DNA of 11,393 nucleotides, from positions 1 to 11,393 of the forward strand of contig DKNL01000030.1 of assembly GCA_002474325.1 (NCBI GenBank). The letters are read 5' to 3'. This document shows, piece after piece, positions 6,628 to 11,393 of the stretch. This DNA is from Opitutales bacterium UBA7389. Lineage in GTDB: Bacteria > Verrucomicrobiota > Verrucomicrobiia > Opitutales > Opitutaceae. The position numbers and the translations under genes were made by a program. The first letter of the stretch is position 1, and each line of letters begins with the position of its first letter. Under the pieces are notes generated by a model. The model searched no databases. It saw only the letters and a list, made by a program, of their open reading frames with translations, and was not told the origin of the DNA.

Positions 6628-6786
6628 CTACTCCCCCATCACCTTGGGGTTGGACTCGACCATGTCTCGGGCCATTCTCTGTGCTTCAGCGAGTTGATCG
6701 GAGGTCATTTCTTTCGCTATAAGATCTCGGGACTCTTTACCTTTTGAAAACCCATTGGCGGCAGCTAAATTAAACCACGCGTGAGC
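6628..6786 (-). pseudogene. Sel1-repeat protein C-terminal remnant (internal copy)
   Basis: The minus strand encodes AHAWFNLAAANGFSKGKE at the start and, after a further 12 residues, SDQLAEAQRMARDM, ending with TAG at 6628-6630. This is a textbook last Sel1-like repeat plus C-terminal helix. The frame remains open upstream as far as 6876, but that part overlaps the end of the phosphatase gene and has no Sel1 character, so the homology really begins at about 6786, exactly where the repeat begins. It may be expressed only as a chance frame after the phosphatase gene. It is less damaged than the left copy, having no internal stop. Confidence 0.7.
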
Positions 6787-6826
6787 GGCAGTCCCGAAAA
6801 TCTTAGCTATTTGGGTACGCTTTTGG

Positions 6827-8362
6827 CTAAGCCTCGTTAAGCTTTGTTTGCCCATTTTCGACCACGAACGAGGCACGGGTGCGGACGGGGGCCCCTGGGC
6901 GAGTCACATAGTCAACGGTTCGGTAGTCTGTTCGCCACTGCTTTCTGTCTACCTCGCAGGAAACATATCCTCGCTCCTTATTGTAAAATTTGACAAACGG
7001 ATTTTCGGACAATATCGTGTCTAAGCCATCTGGATACCTTTGACCGTCACCAGTTGAAGATATAGACGTCCCCACGAACTCCGTCCCAACAGATCGCTGC
7101 TTTCCGCCGTCGAAGTCGAGAAGTAGTTCATTGGCCCAATTCGAGTGGATGTCGCCAGTCAGAACGACGGGATTCTTGATCTCATCTTGGCCCAAATAGC
7201 GAATAAGCTCTCTGCGCTCTAGCTCGCTACTTGTCCACTTGTCCATGCTATAGCCGACTCCCTCTCCCGCGACCCGGTCCAATTGGGCAACCATCACCTG
7301 CTGAGCTAACACATTCCATTCGGAGTCGGAATCTTTCAAACCCTGTTTTAGCCAAGCTTTCTGGGCCTGGCCAAGCATGGTGTTTTCTGGGTTCATGGCA
7401 TCGTCGCAGAGGGAAGTCTTATCCCCGCAAGGCTGGTCGGAACGGTACTGACGGGTATCCAGCACGAAGAAATCGGCAAGTCGACCGAATTTGATTTTAC
7501 GATAGAGCTGCATATCTGGACCATTGGGCAAGGATGATAACCTCAATGGCATGTGTTCGTAATAGGCTTTATAGGCATTAGCCCGTCGCTGCAGGAAAAG
7601 CTCTGGGCCGACATTGAGCTCCTCTGAAATATGATCCGCGTAATTGTTGTCGACTTCATGATCGTCCCAAGTGACCAGCCACGGAGCAGAAGCGTGAGCC
7701 GCTTGCAACGCTGGGTCGCTTCGATAAAGTGCGTAGCGATTCCGGTAGTCGGAAACGGAATAGATCTCCGAGCCGGTATGTTTCCGCACACGATTGTCCC
7801 TGCCGGCATATTCATAGATGTAGTCACCAAGGTGGATAATCAAATCCAAGTCTTCCCGGGTCATATGCTCGAATGCAGTATAATAACCAGTCTCGTAGTG
7901 CTGGCATGAGGCGAATGCAAATCGCAGCCGGTCCGGCATGGCGCCGGCAAGCGGCATGGTTCGGGCCTGCCCCTTCTGGCTCACGTGTTCCCCTACTTTG
8001 AATTGATACCAAAACCAGCGATCTGGGTCTAGGCCTTCTAGTTCCACATGAACAGCGTGGGCCCAGTCAGGTCGGGCAACCGAAGTCCCCTTGCGTACGA
8101 TTCGTCGAAAATTCTCGTCATCGGAAATCATCCAGGAGACCTCCACGTTCTCATGCGGCATTCCGCCTCCATTCAGAGGATCGGGAGCCAATCGCGTCCA
8201 TATCACGAAACCATCTGAGCTGGGATCGCCCGAGGCGACCCCTAGTGAAAAGGGGTAATGTGAAAAGCTGAGATGCTCCACGGTGGCTCCGATGGGCTGA
8301 CTGGACCAAGCGGCCGCGGTCGCAAGCGAACCGGTATAACGGAAAAAACTCCGACGATTCAT
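6827..8362 (-). CDS. phoD: PhoD-like alkaline phosphatase/phosphodiesterase
   Basis: This is a calcium- and iron-dependent type of exported phosphatase that releases phosphate from phosphoesters. From the ATG at 8360-8362 the protein has 511 residues and starts MNRRSFFRYTGSLATAAAW, a Tat signal; GGAG lies 9 bp before that ATG, which supports it over upstream starts reaching 8449. An N-terminal beta domain (SLGVASGDPSSDGFVIWTRLAP, about residues 39-60) precedes the metallophosphatase domain. There I see SCQHY (152-156), HLGDYIYEY (177-185), WDDHEVDNN (232-240), VLDTRQYRSD (300-309) and LTGDIHSNW (401-409), the metal and active-site motifs of the PhoD family. Length and motifs are complete, so it should be active. 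It is the cargo gene nearest the integrase and has no phosphate-regulation partner beside it. A Pho box was not recognised. Confidence 0.92.
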   Translation of the reverse strand: MNRRSFFRYTGSLATAAAWSSQPIGATVEHLSFSHYPFSLGVASGDPSSDGFVIWTRLAPDPLNGGGMPHENVEVSWMISDDENFRRIVRKGTSVARPDWAHAVHVELEGLDPDRWFWYQFKVGEHVSQKGQARTMPLAGAMPDRLRFAFASCQHYETGYYTAFEHMTREDLDLIIHLGDYIYEYAGRDNRVRKHTGSEIYSVSDYRNRYALYRSDPALQAAHASAPWLVTWDDHEVDNNYADHISEELNVGPELFLQRRANAYKAYYEHMPLRLSSLPNGPDMQLYRKIKFGRLADFFVLDTRQYRSDQPCGDKTSLCDDAMNPENTMLGQAQKAWLKQGLKDSDSEWNVLAQQVMVAQLDRVAGEGVGYSMDKWTSSELERRELIRYLGQDEIKNPVVLTGDIHSNWANELLLDFDGGKQRSVGTEFVGTSISSTGDGQRYPDGLDTILSENPFVKFYNKERGYVSCEVDRKQWRTDYRTVDYVTRPGAPVRTRASFVVENGQTKLNEA

Positions 8363-8513
8363 TCCACCGGACTCCGAAAACGCATAGTAGGGCCGGATCA
8401 TACCGCAAGGATTAGATTTTCGAGGAATCCTGTCAATTAGATCGATCAATTTAGAGCATTACCTAATCGAGCGATGGTCGATGTGCCGTTTGGTAAAGAG
8501 AATTTAAGGGGGT

Positions 8514-9647
8514 TTAAAAATTAACAGCCGCCGCCATCTCAGCAGCGTGCTGATCTCTTAGGTGGGCGTAGCGCCGGAGAAGCAGAGCTCCTCCATCTAT
8601 GTGACCAAGCCAAGCGGCTACGGTATGTACCGGCACCTTGTTTTCTAGGCACGTAGTGGCAAAGTAATCGCGCAAGTCGTGGTTCGTGATGCGGTTGATC
8701 TCTAGACTGCCGCAGGCCTCAGCCAATCTTTTGTTGAGGCAATTGATGGGCATGACTTTCTGACTACCCAGTTCCTCACCCGCGAGAGCCGTTATTTCCG
8801 AGCTCTTGGATTTCAAAAGATCGTAAAGAGGCCCATTCATCGGTACAACTCTATCAGCAGAGGCCGTTTTCTCTCCTGGTATCCTTAGCCTCTTGTTTTC
8901 CAAATCAACATGCTGCCATTTGAGGCTCCTCGCCTCGCCTATTCTGCAACCCGAATAGGCTATTAGACGCATCGAGAACGAGAAGCTCTTGCCCGCTATA
9001 GCTTCTAGCTTCTGAAGAATTGCTTCAAACTCCTTCTTTTTGAGAATGTAGACCTTACTGGGGTCATCCTTAACAGTCAGGCGTTCGAGCTTCATGTTCT
9101 TCCTAACAACATTGTCAGCCGCCAACCCCTTCGCCACCGCCATATCACAAATAGTGGAAAGCAGCCTTACCGTTCTGTTGATAAGCCTAGGGCTGTTGCC
9201 CTTTCGGGCTTTCTTGGCACCTGGAGGAGTAAAGTTCGTTCCTTTATTTTTAAGAGTGTCTGCCCATTCTGTTACATCTTGCAGACTCAACCGAGCTGGC
9301 TTCATTCCGTCCAAAGATGGAAAGGTCCGCTTTAACCGTTTAAGGGTATTGATTCGATCAACCTTCGTTGCGGCTTTCAAAGACGCGTCTTGATTCGTCC
9401 GCTTCTCGTACTCGTTCAAGAGGTGATCGAAGGTCACTACGCTTTTACCGAATCCACTGCCGCTTCTTAAGTGCTCAACCGATTCCATGTGCTTGTTCTT
9501 GAGACGAACAGCGGTTTTATAGTCGTTCGTGCCCAATGCATCGCGGTGGACCTTACCGTCGATTTTGTAGACGGCATAGTAGTCACCGCTTTTGGGACCA
9601 TTACTAATGTATTTTTGCAAGTTAATCGTCTTGGTCCTCTTCCACAT
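8514..9647 (-). CDS. int: Tyrosine recombinase (site-specific integrase)
   Basis: The 377-residue phage-type integrase should insert and excise the island at the tRNA-Lys gene. The N-terminal part (about 1-60) could be the arm-binding domain, about 70-190 is the SAM-like core-binding domain, and the catalytic domain follows. Catalytic residues are visible: Arg235 in SGCRIGEAR, Lys near 260 (EKTASADR), His323 and Arg326 in HDLRDYFA, His349 in WLGHI and the nucleophile Tyr360 in RRYAHL. Nothing essential is missing. The gene lies 100 bp from the tRNA 3' end and points away from it, the usual place for an integrase relative to attR. No excisionase (Xis/AlpA) gene was found, so excision control is unclear. 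The start ATG sits just downstream of an inverted repeat holding TATAAT. It is the only mobility gene in the window. Confidence 0.95.
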   Translation of the reverse strand: MWKRTKTINLQKYISNGPKSGDYYAVYKIDGKVHRDALGTNDYKTAVRLKNKHMESVEHLRSGSGFGKSVVTFDHLLNEYEKRTNQDASLKAATKVDRINTLKRLKRTFPSLDGMKPARLSLQDVTEWADTLKNKGTNFTPPGAKKARKGNSPRLINRTVRLLSTICDMAVAKGLAADNVVRKNMKLERLTVKDDPSKVYILKKKEFEAILQKLEAIAGKSFSFSMRLIAYSGCRIGEARSLKWQHVDLENKRLRIPGEKTASADRVVPMNGPLYDLLKSKSSEITALAGEELGSQKVMPINCLNKRLAEACGSLEINRITNHDLRDYFATTCLENKVPVHTVAAWLGHIDGGALLLRRYAHLRDQHAAEMAAAVNF

Positions 9648-9652
9648 ATCTA

Positions 9653-9670
9653 TAAGCTAATTATAGCTTA
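9653..9670 (-). promoter_or_regulatory. Inverted repeat with TATAAT before integrase
   Basis: TAAGCTA-ATTA-TAGCTTA is a perfect 7-bp inverted repeat with a 4-bp spacer, 5 bp before the integrase ATG. On the minus strand its centre contains TATAAT (9660-9665), so a repressor or the integrase itself binding here could block transcription. The TATAAT would give a nearly leaderless transcript. I see no convincing -35 box. Confidence 0.4.
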
Positions 9671-9692
9671 GGGACACATTGGGGGATATTTT
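9670..9692 (+). repeat. Right-end relative of the ATACATTT repeats
   Basis: AGGGACACATT (9670-9680) followed by GGGGGATATTTT resembles the paired 11-bp repeats at 6542-6565 and 161-184, in the same orientation, with two substitutions in the first half and a 2-bp deletion in the second. It stands between the integrase and the att site in the tRNA, as a second-arm recombinase site would. Only the similarity is seen. Confidence 0.35.
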
Positions 9693-9748
9693 CTTGCAAG
9701 GGCTATTTTACCACAAGTCCATAAGTCTCTATTAATTAGCGACTTAGG

Positions 9749-9824
9749 TGGTGGGTCGACTGGGACTCGAACCCAGAACCAATTGCTTAAAAGGCAACTG
9801 CTCTACCAATTGAGCTATCGACCC
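9749..9824 (-). tRNA. tRNA-Lys(TTT)
   Basis: The minus strand folds as a full cloverleaf of 76 nt: acceptor GGGTCGA/TCGACCC, D stem GCTC/GAGC, anticodon stem GTTGC/GCAAT with loop CTTTTAA (anticodon TTT), variable loop TGGTT, T stem CTGGG/CCCAG with loop TTCGAGT, discriminator A and an encoded CCA (9749-9751). It decodes AAA/AAG lysine codons. The 3' part from the anticodon loop is duplicated at 1-24, so this gene is the integration target, restored to full function by the incoming element. If it is the only tRNA-Lys(TTT), its integrity is essential to the host. Confidence 0.97.
9772..9795. repeat. Right attachment-site repeat (attR-type) inside tRNA-Lys
   Basis: These bases are identical to 1-24 and span the anticodon loop, the 3' anticodon stem, the variable loop and the 5' T stem. 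Anticodon-loop crossover with a 7-bp overlap flanked by the stem as inverted arms is a known mode for tyrosine recombinases; here the arms would be ATTGC and GCAAC around TTAAAAG. The exact crossover cannot be placed within the 24 bp. Confidence 0.85.
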
Positions 9825-9845
9825 GTCCTCAAAAAAAACGAGCTC

Positions 9846-9876
9846 GCTATACAGTCTCGATCAAACACAAAGGCAA
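9846..9876 (-). promoter_or_regulatory. Possible tRNA-Lys promoter
   Basis: Upstream of the tRNA 5' end the minus strand has TTGCCT (9871-9876) and TATAGC (9846-9851) with a 19-bp spacer, 21 bp before the mature tRNA. A GC-rich stretch follows the -10, as in growth-rate controlled promoters. The spacer is longer than ideal. It lies on the host side of the insertion, so tRNA expression would not be disturbed. Confidence 0.35.
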
Positions 9877-9925
9877 GCAGTTTTTTGTGCTCATTCCCGC
9901 GAACCGGCAAACGAGGAAACTGCAG

Positions 9926-10771
9926 TCAATTCATCGCGTCCAAACGAATTTGCAGGAGCTCTGGGAGCATTGGACTTTCGCCAATTAGAGACGTTCTCAA
10001 TAGCCCGCAGCTCGGACCCCAAACCTGGGCCTGGCATATCTGATCTATATCGCCCCCTGGGCCAGCGTGGCGTCCCGGAAACAAGAAAAGGTAGCTCAAA
10101 ATCAAGCTCTCAACACCTTCCCCTTTGGCATTAATCAGGGCCCGTTTCAGAGTTGGTTCGTTAAAGTCGTAAGCCTCGCCTTCCCTCCGTTCCATGGAAC
10201 AAGCTACTACGCTTTCCACTTTCGAACCCAAAGTTTCAGCTAGGCAAGATGCCGCCAGATCTCGCAGTTCGCTTACTTCCTGGAATGGGCTGCCATGATC
10301 AACCATGAGAATCCGCGGGAGCGGTTTGCCGGAATCCATCGTATTCACCACTTTGAAGACATTGTCTGCTAGGATTTCGGTCAGGAGGTCATCTTTGCTG
10401 TCCTCCGATATCAGACAATCGGACCAACGAGTTCGCAGGCCATGTCCCTGCCCTTCTAATGCAGCGGCTGCTTTCTTGGCTTTCCGCAATGCGAAGCTAG
10501 GACCGAAAAAGAGAGGCACGATCCGCAATTCCCGAATTCCTGTTTCCAACGCCCTACCAAGGTAGCTTTCCAAAATCTGGGCAGGAATGCCATCCAGATC
10601 CTCCGCGGGAATGCGATCGCTATGGGCGACGGAAACGAGATCTACTTGCTGCCCAATTTGCTCCGCGAAACCGGCCGCTAATTTTCGCCCCGCCAACACC
10701 GAATCCGGATTAACCGAGCCATTATCCAGCAAAACTACCCTGTAATACGCTCTTGCATTCCCTTCATTCAT
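9926..10771 (-). CDS. CbiX/SirB-family sirohydrochlorin chelatase-like protein
   Basis: The family inserts Co2+, Fe2+ or Ni2+ into sirohydrochlorin for cobalamin, sirohaem or F430 synthesis, in the cytoplasm. The 281 residues form two CbiX-like halves. The C-terminal half keeps the expected histidines: VDHGSP (157-162, His159) and FLFPGRHAGPGGDI (229-242, His235). The N-terminal half has LLDNGS (14-19) in place of HGS and FFGPSF in place of a GRH motif, so probably only one site binds metal. The ATG at 10769-10771 has AAAGGAAAA about 6 bp upstream. No other tetrapyrrole genes are in view, so the metal cannot be inferred. It lies outside the island, starting 102 bp from the tRNA 5' end, and is divergent from the Pal gene. 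Confidence 0.8.
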   Translation of the reverse strand: MNEGNARAYYRVVLLDNGSVNPDSVLAGRKLAAGFAEQIGQQVDLVSVAHSDRIPAEDLDGIPAQILESYLGRALETGIRELRIVPLFFGPSFALRKAKKAAAALEGQGHGLRTRWSDCLISEDSKDDLLTEILADNVFKVVNTMDSGKPLPRILMVDHGSPFQEVSELRDLAASCLAETLGSKVESVVACSMERREGEAYDFNEPTLKRALINAKGEGVESLILSYLFLFPGRHAGPGGDIDQICQAQVWGPSCGLLRTSLIGESPMLPELLQIRLDAMN

Positions 10772-10854
10772 AAGAATTTTCCTTTAACCACTTATATTTC
10801 TTGCCGACCACGGACATAACCCAATAGTCAATCAACTTTGAAGCGTTCAGATCT
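10772..10854. promoter_or_regulatory. Divergent intergenic region between chelatase and Pal genes
   Basis: These 83 bp must carry promoters for both outward genes. I could not identify convincing -35/-10 pairs or an operator. The Pal start has no strong Shine-Dalgarno, only a purine patch (GAAGCG) about 15 bp upstream. Confidence 0.35.
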
Positions 10855-11393
10855 ATGATTTCCAAAAAGTCCATTCTTTACTTCCTCATTTTCTCAGTGG
10901 CCTTTGCCTTCGTCGGCTGTAAGAAAAAGCCCCGCCGTCCAAACCCGCTCGACACCGTAATCGGCGATACCAGTGGTACGTCAGGACGATCTGAAAACAT
11001 CGAAGACCTCACCGGTCCCGGCACTTTGGCCGCCGGCGAAACTACGCTATTCGATCGTGGAATAATGGATGGCGAACGCGGCGAGCGCGGCATCATTGCC
11101 GTGATGGTCTATTTCGATTTCGATTCATCCAGCATAAAGGCAAGCGAGCGAGCTAAGCTCACTCAAGTGGCCGATTATATTCGGTCAAACCCGAACCATT
11201 CTATTATTATAGAGGGGCATTGCGACTGGAGAGGCACACCGGAATACAACCTGGCTCTGGGCGAGCGCCGATCTGGCAGCGTAAGCCAGTACTTATCCAC
11301 GCTCGGCGTACCTACCGAGCGATTGGAAACGCTCTCTAAAGGTGACCTAAACGCCATCGAAGGAGCCTCGGATGCCCAAATGGCAGAGGACCG
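10855..11393 (+). CDS. pal: Peptidoglycan-associated lipoprotein (Pal/OmpA-like), 3' end outside window
   Basis: The frame is open to the window edge, giving 179 residues. MISKKSILYFLIFSVAFAFVGC is a lipoprotein signal with the lipobox ending at Cys22, the lipidated residue. After a flexible linker, the OmpA C-terminal peptidoglycan-binding domain begins at about residue 80: VMVYFDFDSSSIK, then IIIEGHCDWRGTPEYNLALGERRSGSV, which holds the Asp and Arg that bind diaminopimelate in Pal. It should anchor the outer membrane to peptidoglycan and, with TolB, form the Tol-Pal system. TolB is usually encoded just upstream, but here the divergent chelatase gene takes that place. The final part (SKGDLNAIEGASDAQ) matches the position of the usual Pal ending, so little is missing. 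I chose the ATG that directly precedes the signal peptide. Confidence 0.88.
   Translation, partial: MISKKSILYFLIFSVAFAFVGCKKKPRRPNPLDTVIGDTSGTSGRSENIEDLTGPGTLAAGETTLFDRGIMDGERGERGIIAVMVYFDFDSSSIKASERAKLTQVADYIRSNPNHSIIIEGHCDWRGTPEYNLALGERRSGSVSQYLSTLGVPTERLETLSKGDLNAIEGASDAQMAED

Larger units (their letters stand above)
6418..6786. repeat. 369-bp direct repeat, internal copy
   Basis: This is the partner of 37-405, without gaps. Going along the plus strand it holds the tandem 11-bp repeats (6542-6565), the tRNA-arm-like hairpin (6578-6604) and the Sel1 tail (6628-6786). The stretch 6298-6627, between the hydrolase start and the Sel1 stop, has no other gene. The repeat ends 41 bp before the stop codon of the phosphatase gene (6827-6829). 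Together the two copies bracket the block from the alpha/beta hydrolase to the beta-lactamase remnant. Confidence 0.9.
1..9795. mobile_element. Genomic island integrated in tRNA-Lys(TTT)
   Basis: The segment is bounded by an exact 24-bp repeat, at 1-24 and inside the tRNA-Lys gene at 9772-9795, and has a complete tyrosine recombinase next to the tRNA end. At the right end the tRNA is whole: the host supplies its 5' half and the element supplies the 3' half from the anticodon loop onward. At the left end only the displaced 3' part would remain, and homology stops exactly towards the tRNA 5' side, as expected. Recognisable genes inside are all on the minus strand, and several are broken (Sel1 tails, beta-lactamase, four-helix-bundle, alpha/beta hydrolase). 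The left repeat touches the window edge, so the true left limit, probably about 23 bp further out at the tRNA CCA end, is not visible. No replication, conjugation or phage structural genes are present, so it is an integrase-only island. Confidence 0.85.

Noticed and set aside
6628..6876. An 82-codon minus-strand frame taken as a whole small Sel1 protein overlapping phoD.
   Set aside because: Its first 30 codons lie mostly in the end of the phosphatase gene and have no Sel1 character; homology begins only at 6786, so it is a fragment.

Overview
The window looks like a chromosomal segment of a Verrucomicrobiota/Planctomycetota-type bacterium, perhaps an Opitutae-like verrucomicrobium. The reasons are the DUF1592 c-type cytochrome and DUF1552 Tat-exported protein pair, a PhoD-type exported phosphatase, a four-helix-bundle (S23-type) ORF with a purine-rich repeat leader, and weak or absent Shine-Dalgarno sites before several genes. 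The lineage is an inference; no marker gene settles it.

The main result is a genomic island of about 9.8 kb inserted in a tRNA-Lys(TTT) gene. The intact tRNA is at 9749-9824 (minus). The first 24 bases of the window repeat its anticodon-loop to T-arm portion exactly (1-24 = 9772-9795). A tyrosine recombinase of 377 aa with all catalytic residues lies just beyond the tRNA 3' end (8514-9647, minus). Left of 9749 every recognisable gene is on the minus strand; right of the tRNA are ordinary chromosomal genes: a CbiX/SirB-type chelatase homologue (9926-10771, minus) and the start of a Pal/OmpA-type lipoprotein gene (10855 to the edge, plus).

Reading down the minus strand from the integrase, the cargo is: a complete PhoD-like phosphatase (6827-8362); a Sel1-repeat protein tail (6628-6786) and its conserved 3' flank; an alpha/beta hydrolase lacking its C-terminal part (5617-6297); a complete 878-aa DUF1592-family cytochrome (2865-5501); a four-helix-bundle pseudogene flanked by inverted 24-bp-period repeats (2308-2866); a complete DUF1552 protein (1024-2307); the C-terminal remnant of a serine beta-lactamase-like hydrolase (458-928); and a second Sel1 tail plus 3' flank (37-405). 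The intact cargo genes carry export signals, so the island appears to supply cell-envelope enzymes, among several decaying genes.

The least expected structure is a 369-bp gap-free direct repeat (37-405 and 6418-6786, offset 6381). Its non-coding 3' part is about 90% identical, whereas the Sel1 coding tail is only about 70% identical by hand count. Each copy holds a hairpin imitating the anticodon arm of the target tRNA-Lys: identical arms around a 7-nt loop that differs between copies. The left copy starts 12 bp from the left att repeat, and faint att-like identity precedes the internal copy at the same offset. My model is a composite of two related elements inserted in tandem at the tRNA, with the 210-bp module acting as the recombination (attP-arm) end. 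This is an inference from the sequence and untested.
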